A stretch of DNA of 39,104 nucleotides from Candidatus Poseidoniales archaeon (GCA_009887135.1 QXYA01000003.1:1-39104); one strand, 5' to 3'. Positions 23,943-32,919 are shown, counted from the first letter of the stretch. Notes: generated by a model not told the origin, from the letters alone. Numbers and translations are program-made.

Positions 23943-24323
23943 TCAGTGAAGAATCAAATCCCAAGTGATGTCAACCTTGTCGTTGATAGTATTCGACACA
24001 GAGCAGTACTTTTCATGAGATTTTTCGATTGTTCTTCGTACGAGTTTTTCAGGAACATCTCCCTCTACATTGTAAACAAAGTGCATCTTTGTGAATGAAC
24101 GTGGTTGTTCCTCTCGTCGTTCTGAATCCATATCGATCCAAACGTTCCCAAACTCACGATTTTTCAGACCGGTTACAACATCTACGATTGAACATGCTGC
24201 CACCATTTGAAGGAGGATCTGTACTGGATTTGGCCCATCTTCCCAATCCACGTCTATGCTTTGCTTGTGTTGATTTTCGCACCTTAATTTGGTGCCTCCG
24301 GCCCAATATACGCTGCCTCTCAT
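23943..24323 (-). CDS. OsmC/Ohr family protein
   Basis: A 126-residue protein of the OsmC family, whose members reduce organic hydroperoxides with a pair of cysteines in a dimer. The fold pattern is right: N-terminal strands, then the helix PNPVQILLQMVAACSIVDVV with the peroxidatic Cys44 position, strands, then the RRTIEKSHEKYCSVSN helix with Cys107. Both redox cysteines are present at the expected places, so it is likely active against peroxides. A third Cys (LRCEN) lies near the N-terminus. The YcfA/YhfA-like branch of the family has unclear substrates, so Ohr-type activity is not certain. It is divergent from icd, with 49 bp between starts. Confidence 0.85.
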   Translation of the reverse strand: MRGSVYWAGGTKLRCENQHKQSIDVDWEDGPNPVQILLQMVAACSIVDVVTGLKNREFGNVWIDMDSERREEQPRSFTKMHFVYNVEGDVPEKLVRRTIEKSHEKYCSVSNTINDKVDITWDLILH

Positions 24324-24372
24324 AGAAACTACCGCGTCGGTTGGTTCTTGAAGTGGTTATTGGTGGGACGTT

Positions 24373-25608
24373 ATGAGAACTATGAGCGGAACACCTATTG
24401 TCATGAAAGATGGTAAACTACACATCCCAGACCACCCAATTATTCACTACATCGAAGGAGATGGAATCGGCGTTGATATTACGCCTGTCATGAAAGCTGT
24501 CGTCGATGCTTCAATCAGCAAAGCATACAATGGCGCCCGTGCCATTGCATGGAATGAAGTTCTCGCTGGTGAAAAGGCATTCAATGCAACCGGAGAATGG
24601 TTGCCTGAAGCAACTCTTGATGCTATGCGAACTGGTTTGGTTTCGATCAAAGGACCTCTTACAACACCTGTTGGCGGCGGTATTCGTTCACTCAATGTTG
24701 CTCTTCGACAAAAACTCGATCTCTTTGCTTGCGTACGACCAGTTCGCTGGTATGACGGAACACCATCACCTGTGAAATCTCCTGGTGACGTAGATATGAT
24801 CATCTTCCGCGAAAACAGCGAAGACGTCTATGCTGGAATCGAATGGGAAGCTGGCTCAGAAGGAGTCAAGAAACTCATTGACTTCCTCACAAACGAGATG
24901 GGAGTCGATAAAATCCGATTCCCAGACACCTCAGGAATTGGCATTAAGCCGATCAGTCAAGAAGGAACCTATCGTATCGTTCGAGCTGCTTACCAATACG
25001 CAATAGACAACGACAAAGACAGTGTCACACTCGTTCACAAGGGGAACATCATGAAATTCACAGAAGGTGGTTTCAGAGACTGGGGATACCAACTTGCAAA
25101 GGAAGAATTCGGAGCAGTAGAACTCGATGGTGGCCCATGGTGCTCTATGACCAATCCATTAACAGGAAACGTCATCACAATCAAGGATGTTATTGCTGAT
25201 GCAATGCTCCAACAAATTATCACCCGACCTGCTGAATATGGTGTTCTTGCAACGATGAACCTCAATGGAGATTATATCTCAGACGCTTTGGCTGCTCAAG
25301 TCGGCGGTATTGGAATCGCTCCTGGTGCAAACATCAACTACGATACTGGAATCTCTATCTTCGAAGCAACCCACGGCACTGCTCCTAAATATGCTGGACA
25401 AAACAAAGTCAACCCCGGATCTCTTATCCTTTCAGCAGAAATGATGCTTCGTCACATGGGATGGGCAGAGGCTGCTGATCTTATTGTCAAGGGAATGGAA
25501 GGAGCAATTAGCGCAAAGACAGTGACTTACGACTTTGAACGACTCATGGATGATGCAACGTTGATGTCTTGTTCAGCATTTGGTGATGCTCTCATCACAC
25601 ATATGTGA
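24373..25608 (+). CDS. icd: Isocitrate dehydrogenase, NADP-dependent
   Basis: Isocitrate dehydrogenase oxidatively decarboxylates isocitrate to 2-oxoglutarate in the TCA cycle. The 411 residues match the E. coli-type enzyme in length (416). Key segments are [12 protein letters not shown] at the N-terminus, the substrate-binding [48 protein letters not shown] with the catalytic Lys, and [14 protein letters not shown] (near 334). The Lys-Tyr of that last motif fits NADP rather than NAD use. The C-terminus ([20 protein letters not shown]) is strikingly like gammaproteobacterial Icd, which suggests bacterial ancestry by transfer. A second in-frame ATG at 24382 could be the real start. The stop nearly overlaps the following methyltransferase gene. 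Confidence 0.96.
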   Translation: MRTMSGTPIVMKDGKLHIPDHPIIHYIEGDGIGVDITPVMKAVVDASISKAYNGARAIAWNEVLAGEKAFNATGEWLPEATLDAMRTGLVSIKGPLTTPVGGGIRSLNVALRQKLDLFACVRPVRWYDGTPSPVKSPGDVDMIIFRENSEDVYAGIEWEAGSEGVKKLIDFLTNEMGVDKIRFPDTSGIGIKPISQEGTYRIVRAAYQYAIDNDKDSVTLVHKGNIMKFTEGGFRDWGYQLAKEEFGAVELDGGPWCSMTNPLTGNVITIKDVIADAMLQQIITRPAEYGVLATMNLNGDYISDALAAQVGGIGIAPGANINYDTGISIFEATHGTAPKYAGQNKVNPGSLILSAEMMLRHMGWAEAADLIVKGMEGAISAKTVTYDFERLMDDATLMSCSAFGDALITHM

Positions 25609-25619
25609 AGTTGAATCAC

Positions 25620-26273
25620 ATGGATGAAGTTCGTAGACGACTACGTTCCTTTTCAGATGCGGCTGCCACTGAAGGGAAATTCCTTGATTGGTTTGAACGA
25701 TTGTATGAACATGCAGATAGCAATCCAGTATGGATTCCTTGGTCAAAAGGTGAACCTCATCCAATGCTCGTAGATTGGATGGAAAATACGAATCGATCGC
25801 CGGGAACAGCCCTTGTTGTTGGCTGTGGTCTTGGCGAGGATGCGATGTATTTAGCCGAACTAGGATGGAAAGTAACAGCATTCGATATTGCCCCTACTGC
25901 TGTCCAATGGGCTTCAAATCGTTATCCTCATGAAGATATTAATTGGGTAGTAGGTGACCTTTTGCAACCAAATAAGGAGTGGGAAAAAGCCTTTGATTTT
26001 GTTCTTGAGGTGCACATTCTTCAAGCAATACCTGAAGAGTTTAGAATACCCGCATCAAGAAATCTTTCTCCTCTTGTTTCACCATCTGGACAACTTGTTT
26101 GCATTGGCCGTCTGTCTATTGACGATTCAGTTCAACAAGAGGGGCCTCCTTGGCCTCTATCAGAGAAATTTATTTCTTCGATTGGAAACGATTTGAAATC
26201 AATCGATTTTACACCTGTTCAGTTTGAAGGTGAGGAAACCATTCGATACAGAGCCGTTTGGAAAAACGAATAG
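25620..26273 (+). CDS. Class I SAM-dependent methyltransferase (TPMT-like)
   Basis: About 217 residues with a Rossmann-fold methyltransferase core. Motif I is ALVVGCGLGEDAMYLAELGW (near 62-81), followed by VTAFDIAPTAV with the acidic residue that binds the SAM ribose, VVGDLLQP and DFVLEVHILQAI. The N-terminal WFERLYEHADSNPVWIPW and the overall layout resemble the thiopurine/thiol S-methyltransferase-like group. The natural acceptor cannot be told. The ORF can begin with a GTG at 25605 that overlaps the icd stop, or with the ATG at 25620, which I prefer. It is therefore in the icd operon. Its stop lies two bases from the stop of the convergent PIN-domain gene. Confidence 0.83.
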   Translation: MDEVRRRLRSFSDAAATEGKFLDWFERLYEHADSNPVWIPWSKGEPHPMLVDWMENTNRSPGTALVVGCGLGEDAMYLAELGWKVTAFDIAPTAVQWASNRYPHEDINWVVGDLLQPNKEWEKAFDFVLEVHILQAIPEEFRIPASRNLSPLVSPSGQLVCIGRLSIDDSVQQEGPPWPLSEKFISSIGNDLKSIDFTPVQFEGEETIRYRAVWKNE

Positions 26274-26275
26274 TT

Positions 26276-29200
26276 TCACGAACGAAGCCAAGGCGACAGA
26301 GTTCGGCTGTTCTTTGCAATTCCAAAGCCAAATCGTTCTTCGAATGCTCTTGCTACGACTGTGAAATCACCATCGTGAGTTGCAACGATGATTGCACCCA
26401 CATTGTCGATTGGGCGTCCTGAAAGAACTGCTGCATATTGCATAATCATTCGATCTGGTTGCTCTGGGTAGATTTTTCTCCCTTTCAGTTCAGTTCTGTG
26501 GGTTTCACCATAGAATTCTTTCATCTTTGTGAGTTCATCGTAGATTTCTTCATGCTCAATAAAGAAAGTGACCATGTCTTTGGTCAATTCCTCATCGCTG
26601 GAATCGGTTTCAAATTCTTCATCTGAACCGTTCCATGTGGAAAATTCTTCAATCAAGTCTTCAACCATCTTTTCAATGATTTCTGAGGTAAGGGTTGAAT
26701 CTAATGTTTCAGATTCAATGAAGGAATTATCGAAACGTTTTCTGACATCTCCCATAGAACGAGCAATGTTTCGAATCTCTCTGCGAACGACTTCGGGCAG
26801 CCACAAATCGACTCTATCATTTTGTGCTAAGTGAAGGAGATAACGAGCAAAGTGCGAACGTTGATTTGTTGAGTCCTCGAAATGATTTGATCGGTTGAGT
26901 TTTTCTTGTATGCGCTGATAAAGTGCATCGATGACAATGTTTGTATCAACTAAAACAAGAGGCTTGAGAGGCAAGTTACGCAAGTAACGGCGGTCAGAAG
27001 TTTTGATGCTCGCTTGATGTCTTCTGAAGAGCATCAATTCGAGATTAGCAAAGGAGTTGTTCTTTTTTGGGAAGCGTCCAGATAATTGAGCACGTTCTAA
27101 GATACGCAGAGCATCTAACGGAGAAGATTCACTTGCTTGATCTGCCAATGTATGAATTTCCATCGGATCTGGAGAACGCATTTGCATAATGTCACGATAT
27201 CGTCGATCGAATGACTTCGAACTCTGCGTTCTTCGATTTCTTTGAAGTGCATTTGTGGCAGCAAGGATCCTTCCTGTAAACGGCTCATCGGGAAGCGGTT
27301 TGGGATGTTCTTCTGGATATGAATGGAGCAGATCTAGTTCATCTTCTTTGAAGATTGTACGAGTGCGAGTGCGAGGTCCTTCCTCTGTTTCTTCCGTTGT
27401 TGTTTCAGTTGTCTTAACAAAATTCTTGAGCATTGATGTTGCTTTTTCAGTTTCCTGAATCGAAGCCTGGTGTGATACGTCAAGATAAAGTTGGAATCGC
27501 TTTGTAATAGCGGCCCTTAAGTTTGGATGATCGGAAAGAAGTTGCTTTGCTTCACCCCATTTCCTATCAAAGGCTAGATGAATCAATGCCTTCCTATACA
27601 ACATAATCTCTTCATCATAATCGAATTTCTTCGAATCGGCAGCTCGCTTGAAAAGTCGAGCAGCGCTCAAATTCCTTCCTTGAGATGCTTGAAGCGTAGC
27701 TTGGGAGAGAAGTGACCAGATAGAACGTTGATGTGCGCTTTGATACCACTGAACCAGGCCTTCAATACCAAGATCGAACTCATACATCAGTTGACGAACT
27801 CCATCAATAATTGTGAATGGGGCATCGTGCTGATGTAGAACGGTTTCTAACAGCGAGATTACTGCAGCCATATCTTCTCCATTTTCCAATGCAAGTCGGG
27901 CATTGTTCAATCGGAGTTTGGAAATGATTGTTGAGAGAAGCGCTTTCGCAAGTGGCGTAGTTTCTGCATCAACAAGAGTTTCTGCAAGGTTGCCCAGTTG
28001 TGTTTCATCGACGAGGTGTGAACCTCCTGATGAAAGTGCTTTGACGATTTGATTCATTGCCTTGAGACCGTTCTTACCAAGGGACATGCCCAGTTCAACA
28101 TCACTTACTGATTTGTCAATTCGGCCTTCAAGGAGAAGCAGAAGTTTATGCTCATCTTCATTCATCCGTTCAGGTAATTCTGAACTGTGAATATTTTGCA
28201 AGGCCTCTTTTCTTGCATATCGTGCCTGTTTCCAAACTTCTTCAGGGTGAGATGCAGAAAGCAGATGAGCAACAAGAAGGGTTTCGTAGGGATGTGAAAG
28301 AATTGCCAATGGGTTGCCTAGAAGCATCTCTGAAAGGTTATTCAAATCCATTGCCTGAAGGAACACATGAACCGAAATAGCCTGTGATTCTTGCCATCCT
28401 TCCCCATCCATTTGCTTGAGAAGAACAAGAGCTTTCGATCGCAATTCAAGAGGGATTTTCTCTTCTCTTCCAATTGAGATGAGCCCTCCTTCATCGATGT
28501 TTTCAATATTATTAGCCAGCCAATTATATGCATCGACGTTGTCAAGTTCTACTAAGAGAGGAAGTAATTCTGAAGCATCGGATTCATGCTCCAGATTGAT
28601 GGTTTGAATAACAGCCAACGCATCTTCTTTTCGATCCGATGATACGTAAGATTGCAACATCTTCCATCGAACTGCGCCTACGCGCTGGGTCGAAGCTTGT
28701 TGTTCAAGAAGAATCGAAAGACCAGATTCAAGTTGTTCAGTTGAGGGTTTCATTTCATTGATTGGTCCGTTTCTCCAGGCCGCCTCTAATATCGCAATCC
28801 CCAATTCATCATCGTCTTGCTTTAGGAGTTCGTCATCCCACTCCATTGTACCATTTGTTAATCCATAAAGGAGTTGATAGCGATCAGTTTGAATACTCTT
28901 AATGTCATGAGTTCTCTCAAATATTGAATCGATATTTTCGTTCGTGTTCATTGCAATAAGAAGAGAAATGAGAGAAAGGTCGTCTTCTAGTTCCAAGAGG
29001 ATTTGATCAACTTTGGGCCAACGGCCAGAGGAAAGTCGTTTGATGAGGCGCTTCATAGCGACCAATTCTTCAGCAGAAAAACTTGATTCAGATACAGATT
29101 TGAAAACACTAAGACAAGAGGAAATGTTGTATGGATTTATTGAAGCGGCTGACAATTCTATTCCCGCTTTAACATCAGATTCAACCTCGACGATTGGGCA

Positions 29201-29656
29201 TGCTGAGAATTGGCCAAACAAATCACATCGTTTTGCCATTTCGTGCCATACTGGATGTACGCCTTGTTCTAGGCACGTATTTCTCAACTCCTTTTCTAAG
29301 TCACCGCTATCCTCTTCAGACCATTGATCCACGTGAAGGAGTTTGTTTACCAAAATCAAAGCGAAGCGGAGAGCTGGAGATTCAGAATCCATTACAGCGA
29401 CATCTTCTGGAGTAGCAATCGTTGCTTGTTGTTTACCTCTGCGGCGCCCTCGCCTGAATCGTGGAGAGGTCGAAATGGTCTCCCCTTCTTCATCCTGGCC
29501 GGGAAGTTCCGTCTCCAGAACTGCTAATTTAACCAAATCTTTCCAAGGCTTTTCGAGAAGTGTAAACTCTGGGCATTTTCCCACAGTACTGAGGCGTCGC
29601 GACTTAATTGTCTTGAATCCTGCTTCAAGACAAGCCGCGAGATATGTTTCCTGCAT
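26276..29656 (-). CDS. Giant helical-repeat protein with C-terminal PIN-like nuclease domain
   Basis: An 1126-residue cytosolic protein. The first 850 or so residues are nearly all amphipathic helices without a membrane segment, read as TPR/HEAT-type repeats (for example AAVISLLETVLHQHDAPFT, ARLFKRAADSKKFDYDEEIML). After a charged linker a PIN-like domain follows: LVLVDTNIVIDALY (near 903), WLPEVVRREI, QPDRMIMQYAAVLSG (near 1067) and IIVATHDGDFTVVARAF (near 1090). The Asp/Glu residues of the PIN active site are in place, so it could be a metal-dependent RNase. A basic tract near the N-terminus (FRRGRRRGKQQ) may bind nucleic acid. Such long fusions are unlike toxin-type PINs (about 130 aa). 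RNA surveillance or rRNA processing is a guess. Confidence 0.8.
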   Translation of the reverse strand: MQETYLAACLEAGFKTIKSRRLSTVGKCPEFTLLEKPWKDLVKLAVLETELPGQDEEGETISTSPRFRRGRRRGKQQATIATPEDVAVMDSESPALRFALILVNKLLHVDQWSEEDSGDLEKELRNTCLEQGVHPVWHEMAKRCDLFGQFSACPIVEVESDVKAGIELSAASINPYNISSCLSVFKSVSESSFSAEELVAMKRLIKRLSSGRWPKVDQILLELEDDLSLISLLIAMNTNENIDSIFERTHDIKSIQTDRYQLLYGLTNGTMEWDDELLKQDDDELGIAILEAAWRNGPINEMKPSTEQLESGLSILLEQQASTQRVGAVRWKMLQSYVSSDRKEDALAVIQTINLEHESDASELLPLLVELDNVDAYNWLANNIENIDEGGLISIGREEKIPLELRSKALVLLKQMDGEGWQESQAISVHVFLQAMDLNNLSEMLLGNPLAILSHPYETLLVAHLLSASHPEEVWKQARYARKEALQNIHSSELPERMNEDEHKLLLLLEGRIDKSVSDVELGMSLGKNGLKAMNQIVKALSSGGSHLVDETQLGNLAETLVDAETTPLAKALLSTIISKLRLNNARLALENGEDMAAVISLLETVLHQHDAPFTIIDGVRQLMYEFDLGIEGLVQWYQSAHQRSIWSLLSQATLQASQGRNLSAARLFKRAADSKKFDYDEEIMLYRKALIHLAFDRKWGEAKQLLSDHPNLRAAITKRFQLYLDVSHQASIQETEKATSMLKNFVKTTETTTEETEEGPRTRTRTIFKEDELDLLHSYPEEHPKPLPDEPFTGRILAATNALQRNRRTQSSKSFDRRYRDIMQMRSPDPMEIHTLADQASESSPLDALRILERAQLSGRFPKKNNSFANLELMLFRRHQASIKTSDRRYLRNLPLKPLVLVDTNIVIDALYQRIQEKLNRSNHFEDSTNQRSHFARYLLHLAQNDRVDLWLPEVVRREIRNIARSMGDVRKRFDNSFIESETLDSTLTSEIIEKMVEDLIEEFSTWNGSDEEFETDSSDEELTKDMVTFFIEHEEIYDELTKMKEFYGETHRTELKGRKIYPEQPDRMIMQYAAVLSGRPIDNVGAIIVATHDGDFTVVARAFEERFGFGIAKNSRTLSPWLRS

Positions 29657-29763
29657 TGCGCCCCCAACCTATCGCTTGGGATAGAGACTTTCAACTCACC
29701 GACGGCATCATTTCGATAAATCGAAGAGAAACTGATTCAAGATAGCATCTCATGGGATGTAAT

Positions 29764-29770
29764 GAGGAGG
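29764..29770 (+). promoter_or_regulatory. Strong Shine-Dalgarno deciding the start at 29777
   Basis: GAGGAGG, a near-perfect match to the anti-Shine-Dalgarno, sits six bases before the ATG at 29777. It overlaps the codons that follow the earlier ATG at 29762. This favours the inner ATG as the real start of the small membrane protein. Confidence 0.6.
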
Positions 29771-29776
29771 AAGGGA

Positions 29777-30244
29777 ATGTCTGTTCTAAGAACCGCCATC
29801 ATGTTGATTCACCCTCTTCTTGCAGTCATCTTAGTCACCTGGCTTGTACGGCAATACGGGTGGAGAAAGCGAGGAATGACTTTGCGCGGAGAAGAACGGA
29901 AAGCTTCTCTCAAACGTCATCAAAAACATGGCGAATATATCCTATGGGCTGGAATCGCCTTAGCAGCCATCGCATTTCTCGCTCGAGCGGCCTCAGGGTA
30001 CATCGAAGAAGGAGACGTCACCTCAGACCTACTTCCACAAAGTGTTCATGGATATACTGGACCGATCGGCCTGATTCTTCTCTGGCTCGTAGTACGCTAT
30101 GGAAGAGATACAGTTTCAAGCAAAGAACAAGGTGAGAAGTTTTCTACTCAGAGGATGAAACATGGAAGAGCTGCAGATTTGGTCATGATATTGATCATGT
30201 TCCATTCATTCCTTGGATTCATCTACACATTTCAGGTTGTTTGA
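29777..30244 (+). CDS. Four-helix membrane protein, DUF4079/cytochrome b561-like (tentative)
   Basis: About 155 residues with four predicted transmembrane helices: AIMLIHPLLAVILVTWLV, YILWAGIALAAIAFLARA, GYTGPIGLILLWLVV and LVMILIMFHSFLGFIYTF. Histidines recur at helix ends (LIHPL, RHQKHGEY, SVHGYTG, MKHGRA, MFHSF), as in haem-binding four-helix proteins such as cytochrome b561 and DUF4079 families. A membrane electron-transfer role is therefore possible, not shown. Charged loops (RKRGMTLRGEERKASLKRHQ) face the cytoplasm. I use the start at 29777 because of the strong GAGGAGG before it. The gene is divergent from the PIN-domain gene, and its stop lies two bases from that of the DHH phosphoesterase gene. 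Confidence 0.62.
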   Translation: MSVLRTAIMLIHPLLAVILVTWLVRQYGWRKRGMTLRGEERKASLKRHQKHGEYILWAGIALAAIAFLARAASGYIEEGDVTSDLLPQSVHGYTGPIGLILLWLVVRYGRDTVSSKEQGEKFSTQRMKHGRAADLVMILIMFHSFLGFIYTFQVV

Positions 30245-30246
30245 AT

Positions 30247-31227
30247 TCACTTGATTCGAAGTGTATTCTCACGGTCGTTCCACATTTGGATCCAATCATT
30301 AAGATTGGAATCGAGTCCCGGTGGTTGAATTCGACAACCGCAGGCGTTAGCGTGCCCGCCACCATGAGGATCAAATGCTGTTGCAAGTTTTGATAAATCG
30401 TATCGGTTTTGTCCATCCTTGATGAACGAATTTGCATAGAAACTCGCCGACAGTGGGGGGCGATTTGGCGTGGACAAATCTCCATCGCTGTAGCCATGTA
30501 CAACACAGCACGCATCTGCCTTATCGCCAACGTGGGCAGTGATGAGATATCCATTTGAGCGTATACCTGAGTCATCAAGACGGCATATCGCTAACCGATC
30601 GACGATTTCTGTTTTTTCTTGAACGATTTGAACTGCATCAATACGTTGTACTTGGGCTGTTTTCATTCGTTCAGAGACGAGTCCATCGCCTGTGATGTCT
30701 GCTAATTCAGTACATGTTGTAAACAAGCGCAAGAGGTGCTGCATGTAGGCATCATCATTCGAAGACAGGGTGCGGGAGAGTTGTAAAATTGGCCCGTCTT
30801 GGAGAAAATCCTCTCGAGATATGCCACCGGAATCCAAGGCATCGACCATCGGCATAATTTCTTCAAGATGCGTGAGGTCAAATTGATGTTTAAACAATTC
30901 ATAAGCCAATCGAGCGGCTGAAGGCGTATGCTCCCAATGAACAACCCCCCCTCGTTGCGTGAATTCTTTTTCTTCAACCTCGTTTGGTTTGTTTGTTAAA
31001 TGGTGATCGAGATACCACCCACTTGCTGGGTGAAATGGTAAATCCACTGTCACGGTCTTTGAATCAATAACATCGTCCAGCATCCCTGCTCGGAGAATAG
31101 CCGCATGTCCGAAAACGACTTCAGCCTCTGGATATGCTTTGAGAAGTACCGCTGCTGCACACATTCCATCCAAATCGGAATCCGCCACAATTCGATTGAT
31201 TTCAGGGAACTCATCGACACCAGTCAT
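30247..31227 (-). CDS. DHH family phosphoesterase
   Basis: About 326 residues with the DHH superfamily layout. Near the N-terminus is IVADSDLDGMCAA with the metal-binding Asp cluster. Next come TVDLPFHPASGWYLDHHLT with the defining DHH (near 72) and DALDSGGIS. The C-terminal DHHA1 domain has the substrate-binding FDPHGGGHANACGCRI (near 283). Members hydrolyse small nucleotides such as pAp, nanoRNA or cyclic-di-AMP products, or are RecJ-like exonucleases. The short length and the GGGH domain favour a nanoRNase/oligonucleotide-type enzyme over full RecJ. The track start at 31323 overlaps the divergent Nudix gene and adds an unusual leader. The ATG at 31227 begins 13 residues before the first motif and is better. 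Confidence 0.87.
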   Translation of the reverse strand: MTGVDEFPEINRIVADSDLDGMCAAAVLLKAYPEAEVVFGHAAILRAGMLDDVIDSKTVTVDLPFHPASGWYLDHHLTNKPNEVEEKEFTQRGGVVHWEHTPSAARLAYELFKHQFDLTHLEEIMPMVDALDSGGISREDFLQDGPILQLSRTLSSNDDAYMQHLLRLFTTCTELADITGDGLVSERMKTAQVQRIDAVQIVQEKTEIVDRLAICRLDDSGIRSNGYLITAHVGDKADACCVVHGYSDGDLSTPNRPPLSASFYANSFIKDGQNRYDLSKLATAFDPHGGGHANACGCRIQPPGLDSNLNDWIQMWNDRENTLRIK

Positions 31228-31310
31228 ACTAATTCCTTCTGTGCGCGGGTCTTGAACGTATTGGAGTTTAATGGCGAAAAGGCCAAAGCATTGGATTCGA
31301 GGGACTAGAT

Positions 31311-31712
31311 ATGGAGACTTCATGCGGCGTAGTTCTTGTCAACTTTGATGCGGTTCTCCTTCTACAATATCCACAAGGACATTGGGATTTACCTAAAGGA
31401 CATGTTGAGGTGACAGATAACGACCACCTTGCGACAGTTCGAAGAGAATTAGGTGAGGAAACGGGCATTACTGAAATTACATTCATTGAAAACTTTGTAG
31501 AACGAACAGCCTATACATACAGACACAAGGGAAAACGAATGAACAAAGAAGTGTTTTGGTTTTTAGCCGAAACAGAACAACTCGACGTGGAACTTTCCCA
31601 CGAACATCGCGGTCATTTGTGGCTAGATTGGGAACAAGCTCTTGCTCAGCTAACACATGATGAAACAACATCTGTTGTTCGAGCAGCTTGGGAACATATG
31701 AAAAAGCAATAA
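31311..31712 (+). CDS. Nudix hydrolase (Ap4A hydrolase-like)
   Basis: A 133-residue Nudix protein, probably cleaving dinucleoside polyphosphates (Ap4A) or another nucleoside diphosphate derivative. The N-terminal ETSCGVVLVN and LLLQYPQGHWDLPKGHVE match the Ap4A-pyrophosphatase branch. The Nudix box is GHVEVTDNDHLATVRRELGEETGI. Compared with the consensus G-x5-E-x7-REUXEEXGU it has one extra residue before RELGEETGI and Asp in place of the first Glu, while the catalytic REL-EE core is intact. It is divergent from the DHH phosphoesterase (83 bp between starts), and both act on nucleotides. Its stop abuts the stop of the cobalamin adenosyltransferase gene. Confidence 0.9.
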   Translation: METSCGVVLVNFDAVLLLQYPQGHWDLPKGHVEVTDNDHLATVRRELGEETGITEITFIENFVERTAYTYRHKGKRMNKEVFWFLAETEQLDVELSHEHRGHLWLDWEQALAQLTHDETTSVVRAAWEHMKKQ

Positions 31713-32411
31713 TCAGATTTGATCAAAATCTGAATCATTCTCATTCTGTCTATTAATTGACCCTGCGATGCCATCTTCTTTCCCTCGTTTTCCGAGAGGT
31801 AGCCACAGCATCTCCTCTTCGCCTAGGACTGCTGTAATCCAGCGACTTAGCACGAAGAGCCAATCTGAAAGTCGATTAACATAGGTCAGGACAAGAGGGC
31901 GCACCGAATCATCTCCTTCGATATCTCTTAAGCGAACAATATTTCTTTCAAGCCGCCGAGTTACTGTACGAGCGTGATGGAGCATTGCTTGTGGAGGCCC
32001 ACCTGCTGGTAAGATGAATGAAGTAAGCGGTACTGTCTGACTTAGCCATGCATCCATATCCGATACCAAAACATTTGATTGATCATCGTTGATGAGGACC
32101 ATGAAAGAGGGAAGGTTTTCAGGAGGACATGCGAGTTCAGCCCCTAGGTCAAAGAGTTCATGCTGAACTCTCGAGAGTGCAGAATCACAAATGAAATGGA
32201 CACGTCCAGCACCCTTTCTGTCACCCCCATCTCTGTGTCGCATAGGAACACGAGCACATTCCATCCTTGCAACCCCAAGGAGGGAATTCAATTCGTCACA
32301 ATCTCCAACAACTGAAAATCGTACATCGGATTTGGAACGACGTGACCCATCAACCAAGGATGATTCTCCAGAATCACCGCCACCTGTATGAACTCGATCA
32401 ATCCGAACCAT
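31713..32411 (-). CDS. Cob(I)alamin adenosyltransferase, PduO type
   Basis: This enzyme transfers the adenosyl group of ATP to reduced cob(I)alamin to make coenzyme B12. The 232 residues follow the PduO/MMAB family: an N-terminal ATP-binding loop (HTGGGDSGESSLVDGSRRSKSD), VGDCDELNSLLG (near 35), QHELFDLGAELACP, FILPAGGPPQAMLHHARTV, RRLERNIVRL and the C-terminal YVNRLSDWLFVLSRW. The family's ATP- and corrin-binding residues (Arg of RRLER, Asn-Arg of NRLSD) are present. The N-terminal loop reads TGGGD rather than the common TGDxG, and there is a short insert (MRHRDGGDRKGAGR). It indicates use of adenosylcobalamin, though no B12-dependent enzyme lies in the window. The DUF2203-like gene lies 25 bp upstream in the same direction. 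Confidence 0.93.
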   Translation of the reverse strand: MVRIDRVHTGGGDSGESSLVDGSRRSKSDVRFSVVGDCDELNSLLGVARMECARVPMRHRDGGDRKGAGRVHFICDSALSRVQHELFDLGAELACPPENLPSFMVLINDDQSNVLVSDMDAWLSQTVPLTSFILPAGGPPQAMLHHARTVTRRLERNIVRLRDIEGDDSVRPLVLTYVNRLSDWLFVLSRWITAVLGEEEMLWLPLGKRGKEDGIAGSINRQNENDSDFDQI

Positions 32412-32436
32412 TGTTACGCCTCTAAACCATGCGAGA

Positions 32437-32919
32437 CTATGCTTCTATGAGGGGTTTTCGGGAAGAATACCCTTCATCTATGCCGTAATACCATTCAATA
32501 TCAGGCTCTCCCATTGCCCATGAGTACATCATGACCTTGTTGTCAATGACTCCATACCATTCGATTCGGCCAGGATCTAACCCTGCAACACGAGCCCCCA
32601 GTCGCTCAATCTTGGCAACAGTTTGTTGCCATAGTGCGACAAGACTCCCCAGCAATTCAGCCATTTCAACAACATATGGATGCTCAGGAGGATACCTGTC
32701 GAGGAGAATTTCAATCTCCTCAGTCATATCATGCGCTTCATCAACAAGGGATTGAAGGGTTGCAAGTTCTCGTTCAACTCTTGAGAGGCCTTCTCGAACT
32801 TCTTCCACCGTTAAAATATGCATATTTTCAAGTCCTTCGAGTTGTAATTCTTCTTCGAGAAGATCCTCAAACGACATGGGTTGACCTGAAAAGAGAGGTT
32901 CACGGTCAAGATTGAACAT
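32437..32919 (-). CDS. DUF2203-like protein
   Basis: A 160-residue protein with an acidic N-terminus, a long charged helical hairpin (EVREGLSRVERELATLQSLVDE and onward) and a C-terminal strand-rich part. The C-terminal part reads GLDPGRIEWYGVIDNKVMMYSW and GEPDIEWYYGIDEGYSSRKPL. This tail matches the DUF2203 pattern (G-x-V-D...V-x-L-CW-x-x-GE-x-x-I-x-x-W-H-x...R-x-PL), with Tyr in place of the usual His. Function in that family is unknown. It lies just upstream of the cobalamin adenosyltransferase gene on the same strand, so they may be co-transcribed, but no functional link is evident. Confidence 0.7.
   Translation of the reverse strand: MFNLDREPLFSGQPMSFEDLLEEELQLEGLENMHILTVEEVREGLSRVERELATLQSLVDEAHDMTEEIEILLDRYPPEHPYVVEMAELLGSLVALWQQTVAKIERLGARVAGLDPGRIEWYGVIDNKVMMYSWAMGEPDIEWYYGIDEGYSSRKPLIEA

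Noticed and set aside
26276-29656. PIN domain as part of a VapBC toxin-antitoxin system
   Set aside because: The protein is far too large, and no small antitoxin gene is adjacent.
29343-29684. 113-aa plus-strand ORF
   Set aside because: It is antisense to the N-terminus of the PIN-domain gene and has no protein-like features.
31228-31323. 32-residue N-terminal extension of the DHH phosphoesterase
   Set aside because: It overlaps the divergent Nudix gene, and the inner ATG sits at the family's normal distance from the first motif.
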